64,000 bases of DNA from Mucilaginibacter saanensis (GTDB lineage: Bacteria > Bacteroidota > Bacteroidia > Sphingobacteriales > Sphingobacteriaceae), in contig NZ_JACHBZ010000018.1 of NCBI RefSeq assembly GCF_014200575.1, positions 1 to 64,000 on the forward strand, in the 5' to 3' direction. The notes beneath the pieces were generated by a model. It was not told the DNA's origin. It did no database searches and was given only the letters and a program-made list of their open reading frames with translations. Within the stretch, counting starts at the first letter, position 1. Each line of letters starts with the position of its first letter. Positions 9,057 through 18,587 of this stretch are shown here, piece by piece. Made by a program: the position numbers and the translations under genes.

Positions 9057-10038
9057 GATTGGTATATAAGCTTAATGTGTTTATAATTTGTAATTCGTCC
9101 AGTTGTTCCATGCATTTGGGTACACCATACAATTTACAGGTATTGCGTACACAAGGCTCGCAGGTTAGTTTACCATAACGCAGTACGGTTAAGTTTTGTT
9201 TATTGTAGGGCGCGGTATTGTGCTCATTACCCGCACCAAACAAAGCTATAACCGGACTGCCTACACTGTTGGCTAAATGTGCAGGCCCCGAATCTGTGGT
9301 GAGTACAGCGGCACTTTGCGCCATCAGGCTGCATAAACCGGGCAGATCTGTTTGGCCGGCGTAATTCTGTAGCCGGTCGGCATTTTCAGAGCCGATGATA
9401 AGCTGGCTCACATACACGGCCTCCTTTGGCGCACCAATAAGGCAAAAGGTAGTATTGGTGAAAGTACTGGTAAGCTTATTGAGCAATGCGCGGCCCTTAT
9501 CCAACGGCATCCGTCGCGATGACGCTTCGGAATTGAAATTGATAATTACCTGGTTGGGGTGTTTTAGGCCTTGCACTGCCGCGTTTAGCCTAACCTGTTT
9601 GTGCGGAATAGTTTTACCGGTAAATTGTTCTACCAGGGATACGTATTCGTCAACACGGTGCAGGTTTGCGGACTTTTTATAGGAGTTGGTGAGCAAAAAA
9701 AAGCCGCCCTCTTTACCAAAGCCAACGCGCTTTTTTGCTGATGTAGCCCAACCCATAACCGCTGATGACAGTGATTGCGGCAGGTTAAAAAAGATGTCGT
9801 ATTTTTCGGCCTTTAGTTTTTTGCCGAAGCGGTAAACACCTGTCAGGCCGCCAAATTCCTGCTTTGAAAAGGAGTGGATTTGTGTTAAGCCGGGTATGAG
9901 CGGAGCAATATTGCTCAGTTCTTTCTTGATGATAACATCAATCCGGGCATCAGGATAAAGCTGCTTTACTGCCGCGACGAAAGCTGTACTCATTACTACA
10001 TCGCCGAGCCAGTTAGGCAGCCTTATCAGTATCTTCAT
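9049..10038 (-). CDS. Glycosyltransferase family 9 protein (heptosyltransferase-like)
   Basis: The 329-residue protein begins MKILIRLPNWLGDVVM, the GT9 N-terminal signature, and has the C-terminal donor-site segment TTDSGPAHLANSVG followed by VIALFGAGNEH. GT9 enzymes add ADP-heptose or related sugars to lipopolysaccharide core on the cytoplasmic side of the inner membrane. A Cys-rich tail (CEPCVRNTC) resembles WaaF proteins, which often have such cysteines. The exact acceptor is unknown, so no symbol is given. The gene overlaps tsaC by 8 bp and follows dapD in the same direction. Confidence 0.85.
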   Translation of the reverse strand: MKILIRLPNWLGDVVMSTAFVAAVKQLYPDARIDVIIKKELSNIAPLIPGLTQIHSFSKQEFGGLTGVYRFGKKLKAEKYDIFFNLPQSLSSAVMGWATSAKKRVGFGKEGGFFLLTNSYKKSANLHRVDEYVSLVEQFTGKTIPHKQVRLNAAVQGLKHPNQVIINFNSEASSRRMPLDKGRALLNKLTSTFTNTTFCLIGAPKEAVYVSQLIIGSENADRLQNYAGQTDLPGLCSLMAQSAAVLTTDSGPAHLANSVGSPVIALFGAGNEHNTAPYNKQNLTVLRYGKLTCEPCVRNTCKLYGVPKCMEQLDELQIINTLSLYTNHA

Positions 10039-10137
10039 GTTATGTTGATCAGGTGAGTGGTTGATTAAGTGAATGATTAATGAGGCGAACAGGTTAAAAT
10101 TTAACTACTCACCTAATCCAGCTTAATCAACCAATTA
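10039..10137. repeat. Word-repeat spacer between dapD and GT9 genes
   Basis: The 99-bp spacer contains GGTTGATTAAG at 10059-10069 and its exact complement at 10122-10132, plus AGGTGAGT at 10051-10058 and its complement at 10107-10114. The arm order is not nested, so only one pairing can form at a time. GTGGTTGATTA (10057-10067) recurs exactly at 63185-63195. Confidence 0.7.
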
Positions 10138-10953
10138 CTAAACCGCTACATTGTTTTCGCGCAGGGCGTCATTCAATGATGTTTTTTTATCTGTTGATTC
10201 TTTACGGGTACCAATGATCAGGGCACAAGGTACCTGGAAATCACCAGCAGGGAATTTTTTGGTGTATGAACCAGGAATAACTACCGAACGGGCAGGTACA
10301 CGGCCTTTGTATTCAACAGGAGTTGATCCTGTTACATCAATAATTTTGGTTGACGCGGTTAAAACCACATTTGCACCTAATACAGCTTCGTGCTCTACGT
10401 GTACACCTTCAACCACAATAGCGCGCGAACCAATAAAACAGTTGTCTTCAATAATAACAGGAGCAGCTTGTAATGGCTCCAATACACCGCCAATACCAAC
10501 ACCACCACTTAAATGCACATGCTTGCCTATTTGCGCGCATGAACCTACAGTAGCCCAGGTATCAACCATAGTGCCTTCATCAACATAAGCGCCAATGTTA
10601 ACATACGATGGCATCATGATAACACCTTTGGCCAAAAACGCGCCATAACGGGCTATACCGTGAGGTACCACACGTACACCTGCCGCTTTATAATTGGTTT
10701 TCAGTTTCATTTTATCATGAAACACAAAAGGGCCAACTTTAATTTCTTCCATGCTGCGGGTGGGGAAATATAGCACTACTGCTTTTTTAATCCACTCGTT
10801 TACATGCCAGCGTGAGCCAATTGGTTCGGCCACGCGGATCTCGCCTTTATCTAACCGTTCAATAACGGTTTCAATGGCGTTGGTATATTCGTTATAATTC
10901 AGCAGATTCCTGTCATCCCAGGCATCTTCAATCAGTTTTTTAAGATCTTGCAT
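10138..10953 (-). CDS. dapD: 2,3,4,5-tetrahydropyridine-2,6-dicarboxylate N-succinyltransferase
   Basis: The 271-residue protein has the DapD N-terminal helical domain followed by a left-handed beta-helix of hexapeptide repeats from about residue 105 to 215 (for example VNIGAYVDEGTMVDTWATVG), and ends with the ACALIIGTR-like strand. DapD succinylates tetrahydrodipicolinate in the lysine and meso-diaminopimelate pathway, so it supports both protein and peptidoglycan synthesis. Its length and motifs match the E. coli-type enzyme. It is the first gene of the minus-strand block 10953 to 7019, preceded by an AT-rich region holding unknown genes. Confidence 0.95.
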   Translation of the reverse strand: MQDLKKLIEDAWDDRNLLNYNEYTNAIETVIERLDKGEIRVAEPIGSRWHVNEWIKKAVVLYFPTRSMEEIKVGPFVFHDKMKLKTNYKAAGVRVVPHGIARYGAFLAKGVIMMPSYVNIGAYVDEGTMVDTWATVGSCAQIGKHVHLSGGVGIGGVLEPLQAAPVIIEDNCFIGSRAIVVEGVHVEHEAVLGANVVLTASTKIIDVTGSTPVEYKGRVPARSVVIPGSYTKKFPAGDFQVPCALIIGTRKESTDKKTSLNDALRENNVAV

Positions 10954-11115
10954 TGGTAAAATTAAACTTTTGGCAAATTAAAGGAATTTTGGGGAGAAAT
11001 GCTTGAAATTAGCTCAATGTGTTGTGATTGGTTATTTGCGTGTTACCATTGCCGCGTACGTCATAATTCCCCAAGGTTATTGTTTTAACAAATGCAGTAG
11101 AATAATAACAAGTGG

Positions 11116-11442
11116 TTAACCTTTTGATAAGGTAAGCAATTTTATAACGTTTAAATATTCACTGAAAGGATTGTCAAGCAGTTTAATTTTATCAGTAGTA
11201 TAAAGTGAAGCGTATATGGTTTCGTTATTAATATATACTTCAAATATGCCTTTGGCGATAAAACCGTTACTATGTTTAAACTCAACAGTACCAGAGTTTG
11301 GCTGTCCTTCAGTTACTGAAAATGTAACTACATAGTTACCCAAGTGGTAACTTTTATCCACTAATTCATTTAAAGCATCTATCCTTAGTTGGATTAACTT
11401 AGGATCGGCAGTTTCTTTAAGAAGGTTTATTGGAATAGTCAT
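11116..11442 (-). CDS. Hypothetical protein, paralogue of the 11568-11888 product
   Basis: I do not recognise this 108-residue protein. It has no signal peptide or membrane segment and no obvious catalytic motif. From KSYHL to DNPF (64 residues) it aligns without gaps to the neighbouring product at 11568-11888, with about half of the positions identical by eye; the shared core includes KSYHL, VTF, SG.V.F, IF.VYI, TIY.SL and IKL.D.PF. The pattern of alternating hydrophobic residues suggests a small beta-rich cytoplasmic fold. The coding and flanking DNA is more AT-rich than neighbouring genes. The conserved repeat of the same fold in tandem is the best evidence that it is a real gene. Confidence 0.7.
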   Translation of the reverse strand: MTIPINLLKETADPKLIQLRIDALNELVDKSYHLGNYVVTFSVTEGQPNSGTVEFKHSNGFIAKGIFEVYINNETIYASLYTTDKIKLLDNPFSEYLNVIKLLTLSKG

Positions 11443-11567
11443 AAAATTTATGCTGTAAGATACATCTAATTAAATGTGTGTACATAAAATGAGATATAAA
11501 TTATTTTGTACAAGGCATAGCGCTTATTTTAAAAAAAAAATAATTAATAATAGTTTAAAAAAATAGA

Positions 11568-11888
11568 TTAATTAGAAATGTAATGTTCTACCTCGGATAT
11601 AAAGTATATAAACGGAACGTCTATAAGCTTTATCATATCCAATGTTAATAATGATGTATATATGGTATTATCAAATATATAAACATTAAATATGGCTTTT
11701 AATTCTTCGCCATCATCGTCTGTAAATTTTACAATACCCGAATATAAAGCATCTGCAGACTGGTGAAAAGTAACGGTATAGGTACTGAGATGATAACTTT
11801 TACCGAACAATGTCTGTAGCGCTTCATTCCTTTTATCAGCCAGCGCGCGTTCGGCTTCTGTTGTTAAAATTTTAAGGAAATCGGACAT
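11568..11888 (-). CDS. Hypothetical protein, paralogue of the 11116-11442 product
   Basis: This 106-residue protein is unrecognised. It shares with the next downstream product the segments KSYHL, VTF, IF.VYI, TIY.SL.T.D.IKL.D.PF, so the two arose by tandem duplication. The N-terminal stretch (LTTEAERALADKRNEALQTLFG) is predicted by composition to be helical, followed by a beta-rich region. No secretion signal is visible. The ORF pair lies in an AT-rich patch between dapD and the S4-domain gene, with 125 bp between the two. Immunity-protein or adaptor roles are conceivable but nothing in the sequence demonstrates them. Confidence 0.7.
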   Translation of the reverse strand: MSDFLKILTTEAERALADKRNEALQTLFGKSYHLSTYTVTFHQSADALYSGIVKFTDDDGEELKAIFNVYIFDNTIYTSLLTLDMIKLIDVPFIYFISEVEHYISN

Positions 11889-12134
11889 ATAATACAGGTT
11901 TATTAATTACAAACTGCAACTTAAAATGTTTAAAGTTAATTTAAATAACTGTTTTTTAACACCATATATTACAAGTGAATTAAATGGTTGGTACATATGC
12001 TGCTGTATTTGTAGTAAAATTATACTTGATCAGATTATTAAATTAGCTTATCCAATTTAATGAAATTTATCAAAAAAGAGCATGTTAAAAACAGCTTTAT
12101 TTGAACAGTTTTACCGCATGTTAGGAAAATCAGT

Positions 12135-12142
12135 TAATTTTG
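12135..12142 (+). promoter_or_regulatory. Putative -7 element TAATTTTG
   Basis: TAATTTTG matches TAnnTTTG and lies 42 bp before the ATG at 12185. It overlaps the TTG that would be the start of the longer reading of the S4 gene, which argues for the downstream ATG. Confidence 0.45.
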
Positions 12143-12184
12143 GATGCAGATAGTGCAGTAGAAATTCAGGAGCAAAATAATACT

Positions 12185-12598
12185 ATGCCCGAAAAGGAAA
12201 AACTTAGAATAGACAAATATCTTTGGGCCATCAGGCTTTTTAAAACCCGTACCCTGGCATCAGATGCCTGTAAAGCGGGACGCGTAAAACTGGATACTAA
12301 AAATATCAAGGCATCGCACGAGGTTAAGATTGGGGAAACTTACCAGGTATCAAAGGGGCCTGATCGGCGCGTGATTCGCGTTACCGGCTTGCTTGAAAAC
12401 CGGGTTGATGCCAAAAAGGCGATTGATTTTTACCTGGATGTTACCCCGGTTGAGCAAACACCAGCCTTTAAATCCATGTTTCATGCGCCGATACTAAAAC
12501 GCGACCGCGGTACAGGCAGGCCAACTAAACTTGACCGCAGGGAAATTGATGACCTGAAGGACAATTTTTTTGAAACCAAAAATGAAGAAGAAGATTAA
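12185..12598 (+). CDS. S4-domain RNA-binding protein (Hsp15/HslR-like)
   Basis: The protein (137 residues from the ATG at 12185) begins with an S4 domain: LRIDKYLWAIRLFKTRTLA followed by CKAGRVKL and later GPDRRVIRV. Hsp15-type proteins bind stalled 50S subunits carrying nascent peptidyl-tRNA. The C-terminal half is basic (LKRDRGTGRPTKLDRREID) and ends in an acidic tail. A TTG-initiated extension from 12140 is possible but overlaps a promoter-like box. The gene is convergent with guaD, the two stop codons being only 5 bp apart, so transcripts must overlap or stop within coding sequence. Confidence 0.85.
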   Translation: MPEKEKLRIDKYLWAIRLFKTRTLASDACKAGRVKLDTKNIKASHEVKIGETYQVSKGPDRRVIRVTGLLENRVDAKKAIDFYLDVTPVEQTPAFKSMFHAPILKRDRGTGRPTKLDRREIDDLKDNFFETKNEEED

Positions 12599-12603
12599 TT
12601 AAA

Positions 12604-13083
12604 TTAATAGTCGGTTTTATTCTCGGTTGTATCCCAAAGTTTAAAGGCGCTTAAAGCTTCATCGCGCAGTAATTGTATAAATGGGAGTTTGCGTTTGGTC
12701 ATGGGCGTTTCCAGCTCACCGTAAATTGCATGGTCGTCAAAACCTATTTCAGCTGCATCAGCTTTGGTGTTGGCGTAATAAACTTTATCAATATGGGCCC
12801 AGTAAATAGCTCCCAGGCACATGGGGCAGGGTTCGCAGCTGGTATAAATTTCGCAGCCGCTTAAATCATGGGTGCCCAATTCCTGACAAGCCAGGCGTAT
12901 TACTGAAACTTCAGCATGTGCGGTAGGGTCATTTGTTGATACTACGCGATTGGCACTTCGGGCCAATATCATTCCGTCTTTAACTATAACAGCACCAAAC
13001 GGGCCCCCCATACCTTGCTTTACATTATATTCAGACAGCTCAATAGCTATCCGCATAAATTTTTCATGTGCTGTGTTTTCCAT
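12604..13083 (-). CDS. guaD: Guanine deaminase (nucleoside/nucleotide deaminase family)
   Basis: The 159-residue protein has the zinc deaminase motifs HAE (His56, Glu58) in DPTAHAEV and PCPMC (Cys86, Cys89) in TSCEPCPMCLGAIYWA. The later TKADAAEIGFDD segment and overall length match Bacillus-type GuaD, which converts guanine to xanthine, rather than the tRNA adenosine deaminase TadA. Specificity is inferred from resemblance. It is separated from the upstream Skp-like gene by a terminator hairpin, so it probably has its own promoter. Confidence 0.85.
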   Translation of the reverse strand: MENTAHEKFMRIAIELSEYNVKQGMGGPFGAVIVKDGMILARSANRVVSTNDPTAHAEVSVIRLACQELGTHDLSGCEIYTSCEPCPMCLGAIYWAHIDKVYYANTKADAAEIGFDDHAIYGELETPMTKRKLPFIQLLRDEALSAFKLWDTTENKTDY

Positions 13084-13097
13084 AGACCCCTAAATTA

Positions 13098-13125
13098 AAA
13101 AACCTCAACGATTGTTGAGGTTTTT
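13098..13125 (-). terminator. Rho-independent terminator after the Skp-like gene
   Basis: AAAAACCTCAAC (13098-13109) pairs exactly with GTTGAGGTTTTT (13114-13125) around a 4-base loop. On the minus strand the hairpin is followed by a T-rich stretch. It lies between the Skp-like gene and guaD. Confidence 0.8.
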
Positions 13126-13188
13126 ACATATTAATATTTTATAATTTTTATTGACACCCGCTTTGATCTTATCTCCACAGCTGCAATA

Positions 13189-13788
13189 TTATTTTTTGTC
13201 TTTAGCGTAAGCGTCGTTTAGTTTTTTTACAACATCAGCAGTAACATCTAATGATGCATCGCCATATAAAACAGTTGGGTTAGCTTTTGAAAAAGTTAAT
13301 ACCAGTTTGTAACCTTTTTCTTTAGCATAGCTTTTAGTGAAATCGGAGATTTTATCATAAAGCTTGGTGTTTTCAGTAGCTTGTGATTGTTGAAACTCGG
13401 CAGTAGCATTTTGCTGGTAACCTTGTAACTCCTGTTGTTTACGTTGTAAAAGCTGCTCCTGTGTCTGACGTTGATCCGCTGGCATAGTAGCTGCATTTTT
13501 TTGGTATTCAGCAACCTGACGTTGAAAAGCCTGGCCCTTAGCCTGCAGATCGCTCTGTGATGATTTACCTTTATCTTCAAGACGCTTGTTCATATCTTTT
13601 GCATAATCATATTTGCTCAGCAACGAGTCTGAATTGATATAAACGATAGTTTCTTTACTGTCAACAGTTGTTGCAGCAGTTGAAGAGGCCGGTTTGTCGG
13701 CTGTTTTATTTTGATTGCAGGCGGCTATGCTTCCGGCAATTAATATCCCTAATGTGAATTTTGTTAAAGTTGAAGCCGTAGTTTTCAT
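13189..13788 (-). CDS. OmpH/Skp-like periplasmic chaperone, predicted lipoprotein
   Basis: The 199-residue protein has an N-terminal signal with lipobox AGSIAAC (Cys24), a Ser/Thr/Ala-rich linker, then the OmpH/Skp pattern IVYINSDSLLSKYDYAKDM at about 48-66, a long Gln-rich coiled-coil (roughly 70-145) and a C-terminal beta segment (GYKLVLTFSKANPTVLYGD). Skp-type chaperones hold unfolded outer-membrane proteins in the periplasm. A lipid anchor, likely to the periplasmic face of a membrane, distinguishes it from soluble Skp. It is transcribed alone between a divergent region and a terminator. Confidence 0.85.
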   Translation of the reverse strand: MKTTASTLTKFTLGILIAGSIAACNQNKTADKPASSTAATTVDSKETIVYINSDSLLSKYDYAKDMNKRLEDKGKSSQSDLQAKGQAFQRQVAEYQKNAATMPADQRQTQEQLLQRKQQELQGYQQNATAEFQQSQATENTKLYDKISDFTKSYAKEKGYKLVLTFSKANPTVLYGDASLDVTADVVKKLNDAYAKDKK

Positions 13789-14267
13789 CTAATTAATTGA
13801 TTTTTTCGTTTTATGTAAGCTGGCGTATTTTATTTTTATGACGCCTTTTTTGTTTTTTTTATTGAACTTCTGGGTGCAATTATAACATTTTGTAAGTCTG
13901 CACACGAAGGTTTATCTTTTTTAAGTAAAAATTTTGACAAAGATAATCTTTCATTACAAGTATCCTAATCGGATGTGCAGATGTGAATTTCAAAATCAAC
14001 AAGTGTGCATGTATCTGCGAATGATTATAAAACAGGCTGGTTTAGCAAAAAGAGTGGATTATTCCCGAATCCATAACCTTTTCTTTTTACTTCCGTATTA
14101 AGTCAAAATTAATTTATTAGTTTATATAATTTCAAATATATAAATAATAATAATCAATAGTTTACTTCGTTGTTAAAGCTTCCATGCTAACTATGGTTGC
14201 TGCAGGCAAAGTGCAAAGTAAACACCAGCCTGCTTTATTACCCCTTTTAATTTAAACTATTTTGAAC
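13789..14267. other. 479-bp divergent intergenic region
   Basis: No gene is evident. The region is AT-rich and separates the divergent Skp-like and barrel genes. A TATCTTTG box on the minus strand (13938-13945) fits TAnnTTTG but would give a leader of about 140 nt. ATGTGCAGATGTG at 13973-13985 shares TGCAGATGTG with the word-repeat spacer at 57451-57460. Short GGCGT/ACGCC arms flank an A/T stretch near 13833-13856. Confidence 0.5.
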
Positions 14268-14951
14268 ATGAAAAAACTATTCCTGGTGTTTTTTTTAGCG
14301 CTATTTGTACTCACTAAGCGCTCAAATGCACAAGGCGAGCCATTCACAGGCCCGATTTTAAATCAAAAATCACTTCATTTTAACGCCGGTACACAGGGTT
14401 TGGGTGCCGAGTTTAGCTACGGTGTTTTATCCCGAGCTGCGTTAAGACTGGGCGTAAACTTTATCCCGGTAGCTGCTAATAACCCATTTGAAATTTCGGG
14501 CTTTAACTCTACCTCAAAACTCACGGCCAGTTTTTCCAATATTCATTTACTGGCCGATTTTACACCTTTTGAAAACGCCTCAGGGTTCAGACTGGTAGGG
14601 GGCGCCGCTTATTTTATGAATGCCAACGGTAACCTACAGGTACAACCAACTGATAAATATACTTATGGCGATATTGTTTTAAGCCCAAATGATGTAGGTA
14701 AGTTGAACATGAATGTTAACTGGAAAGGTGTGGCTCCTTATCTGGGTATTGGTTTATTAAAGGCTTTCCCTAACCACGCCTTTAACGTTAACCTTGATTT
14801 AGGGAGCTATTACCTCAGGCAGCCTGCGGCACGTATTTCAGGTACGGGTATTTTAGAAAGTAATTCATCGCAAACAGGGCAGTTTCAGCAAAATATTAAA
14901 GGCTACAGGTTTCTGCCGGTAGTACAGGTAAACTTCAATTTTAAAATATAA
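14268..14951 (+). CDS. Predicted outer-membrane beta-barrel protein
   Basis: The 227-residue protein starts MKKLFLVFFLALFVLT with a signal peptide ending near SNAQG. The rest alternates hydrophobic and polar residues in strands such as AALRLGVNFIPVA, FRLVGGAAYF and HAFNVNLDLGSYYL and ends FNFKI with a terminal aromatic strand, all typical of a small outer-membrane barrel. No specific family is recognised. An upstream TTG at 14262 would add two residues; the ATG directly before the Lys-Lys signal is preferred. The next gene, a lipoprotein, begins 10 bp after its stop, suggesting a two-gene operon. Confidence 0.75.
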   Translation: MKKLFLVFFLALFVLTKRSNAQGEPFTGPILNQKSLHFNAGTQGLGAEFSYGVLSRAALRLGVNFIPVAANNPFEISGFNSTSKLTASFSNIHLLADFTPFENASGFRLVGGAAYFMNANGNLQVQPTDKYTYGDIVLSPNDVGKLNMNVNWKGVAPYLGIGLLKAFPNHAFNVNLDLGSYYLRQPAARISGTGILESNSSQTGQFQQNIKGYRFLPVVQVNFNFKI

Positions 14952-14961
14952 ACTATTCCTT

Positions 14962-15696
14962 ATGGTAACCTTAAAAAGAGCGTTTTTTGTAGTGTTGTTG
15001 CTGGTAACTGCCTGTAAAAAACCTACCGAAAATTTAAAAATAGTTGTAAATACTGATATTATTAAATATACCGCACTTATTCATGTTACGGATGCTGCCA
15101 AGCCAGGGGTTTCGCCTGCAAATGCTACTATAAGTATTACAGGCAACAATGCCGATGATATTTATGAGGTATCGGGTAAAAAGCAGTTTAAACTTACCGG
15201 CGGCATTATTGCCATAGGCCCTGGCCCGGCTGCCACACCAACAGCTGCCGATCCGGAAAGTTGCATTGTGCAAATTAAGGCGCCGGGTTATGTTACCGTT
15301 TCGCAACCGGTTACATTTAATGCGGGGCAGCAGCAACAGGTTGTTAATATTAGTCTTGTAAAATCAGGTTCGGTAAACACCAGTGTGCCGGCTCCTAAAC
15401 CGCCGCCTGTTTATGAACCGGTGACTTTAAATTTTACAGGCACCTGTAAAAGCAGGACCGATGTAGAAATTAAGCCAAGCATTTATGTGTTTTACCGGGA
15501 AACTGGTACCGATGCCGCTTATCAATACCTGGGGTATATGGATAAAGGAAACATTAGTGTAACGGCGCTTGCACAAGGCAAAACTTATGATTTTCAACTC
15601 ACTTACGGCGGGCAAAATTATATGGTAAGCCAGCAAATTAATCTGCAGAGTTATGATCTGACTATTGATATGGGCACGGTTTGCAATGATTTTTGA
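14962..15696 (+). CDS. Predicted lipoprotein of unknown function
   Basis: The 244-residue product has a short signal and lipobox LVTAC (Cys18). The mature part has a carboxypeptidase-regulatory-like or Ig-like stretch near 32-135 (ending VVNISLVKSG), a Pro-rich linker PAPKPPPVYEPV at about 145-156, and a second beta-rich domain. No family is recognised with confidence. The gene is 10 bp downstream of the barrel gene, so the two products may function together at the outer membrane. The next gene on the same strand is gyrB, which has its own promoter box. Confidence 0.7.
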   Translation: MVTLKRAFFVVLLLVTACKKPTENLKIVVNTDIIKYTALIHVTDAAKPGVSPANATISITGNNADDIYEVSGKKQFKLTGGIIAIGPGPAATPTAADPESCIVQIKAPGYVTVSQPVTFNAGQQQQVVNISLVKSGSVNTSVPAPKPPPVYEPVTLNFTGTCKSRTDVEIKPSIYVFYRETGTDAAYQYLGYMDKGNISVTALAQGKTYDFQLTYGGQNYMVSQQINLQSYDLTIDMGTVCNDF

Positions 15697-15850
15697 TGAT
15701 TAGAAATTGGAGAATGGGGTAATTGTGTAATGAGGTTGCCGGGTATGTTCCGGCGGCTTCCATCCATTTTTATATCCTCAAATCTGCTCATTCTCAAATC
15801 TATCCACACCTGCATTTTTATCAACAACTAATCGTTAATTCGGAGTTAAT
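15697..15850. repeat. Word-repeat spacer upstream of gyrB
   Basis: ATTGGAGAATG at 15706-15716 pairs with CATTCTCAAAT at 15789-15799 with one mismatch, around a smaller GCCGG/CCGGC hairpin. AAATCTGCTCATTCTCAAATCT repeats the words CAAATCT and CTCA directly. It is the least regular of the word-repeat spacers. Confidence 0.5.
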
Positions 15851-15854
15851 TTCG

Positions 15855-15862
15855 TATTTTTG
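15855..15862 (+). promoter_or_regulatory. gyrB -7 element TATTTTTG
   Basis: TATTTTTG lies 22 bp before the gyrB ATG. A TTA sits 17 bp upstream where TTG is expected at -33, so the promoter is a near match to the Bacteroidota consensus. Confidence 0.5.
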
Positions 15863-15878
15863 AAGGTTGTTGTATTAA

Positions 15879-17843
<1,965 letters not shown>

Positions 17844-17875
17844 GCTTTAGGTTTTATAACCAAAAGCTAATAAAT

Positions 17876-17913
17876 AAACGGGCTGTCTTATTATCTGATA
17901 AGGCAGCCCGTTT
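17876..17913 (+). terminator. gyrB terminator
   Basis: AAACGGGCTGTCTTAT (17876-17891) pairs with ATAAGGCAGCCCGTTT (17898-17913) with one G-U type mismatch, followed by TTTTGTTTTA on the plus strand, 32 bp after the gyrB stop. Confidence 0.85.
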
Positions 17914-17942
17914 TGTTTTATGCTAAATAAGCTTAAATTTAA

Positions 17943-18563
17943 ATGATTATAAAAGCGCTCATGAACATCGAGTCAGATTCCTTATCAATATTTAACTATC
18001 ACCGGGGTATGATAGGTATGCACGGTAATAAAGATAGTGCCGCCCTGGGTTGGAAGGATGCTCAAAGCCAGATGGTGCGCTTTGAGATACTGGCCCAAAT
18101 TGCCGACCTGAGTTATCACTCTGTACTGGATGCCGGATGCGGGCACGGCGATCTGAAAACTTTTCTGTATGATATTTATCCCGGTATCAGTTATTGGGGA
18201 ATAGAGCAAATTCCTGAATTGATCAAAGTGGCTGTGGACCGTTATGGTCATTGTATGGATACTCATTTTTATACAGGTAATTTTTTAACCGACTCTTTGC
18301 CTGTTGTTGATTATGTTATGGCCAGTGGTTCGCTTAATTACCGGAGCCATGATCCTGATTTTATTTTTAAAGCGATCAAAAAAATATATGACTGCTGTAC
18401 TATGGGGGTGGGGTTTAACCTGCTGAGTAAAATACCTGAGAACGGTATTATTGTAGCATACGATGCACTTAAAATTATTGATTATTGTAATACCTTAAGT
18501 ACAAAGGTCATTTTAAAAAGAGATTATTCTGACGAGGATTTTACTGTTTTTATTTATCATTAA
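17943..18563 (+). CDS. Class I SAM-dependent methyltransferase
   Basis: The 206-residue protein has motif I VLDAGCGHGD at about 61-70, an acidic residue after the second strand (YWGIEQ) and a motif IV-like segment VVDYVMASGSLNY. These are the SAM-binding features of class I methyltransferases. The substrate cannot be inferred. The first ATG is used, but Met7 (17961) starts an equally plausible MNIESDS protein. It sits between gyrB and a convergent retropepsin-like gene, with only 24 bp between the stop codons, so no functional partner is suggested by context. Confidence 0.75.
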   Translation: MIIKALMNIESDSLSIFNYHRGMIGMHGNKDSAALGWKDAQSQMVRFEILAQIADLSYHSVLDAGCGHGDLKTFLYDIYPGISYWGIEQIPELIKVAVDRYGHCMDTHFYTGNFLTDSLPVVDYVMASGSLNYRSHDPDFIFKAIKKIYDCCTMGVGFNLLSKIPENGIIVAYDALKIIDYCNTLSTKVILKRDYSDEDFTVFIYH

Positions 18564-18587
18564 GTTGCGGGATTGACCCTGCCCTGA

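Noticed and set aside
12604..13083. tRNA-specific adenosine deaminase TadA
   Set aside because: The DPTAHAEV and TKADAAEIGFDD segments match guanine deaminase better.
17943..17960. Six extra residues at the start of the methyltransferase
   Set aside because: Not rejected firmly; the first ATG is kept because no family start is known, but Met7 is equally possible.
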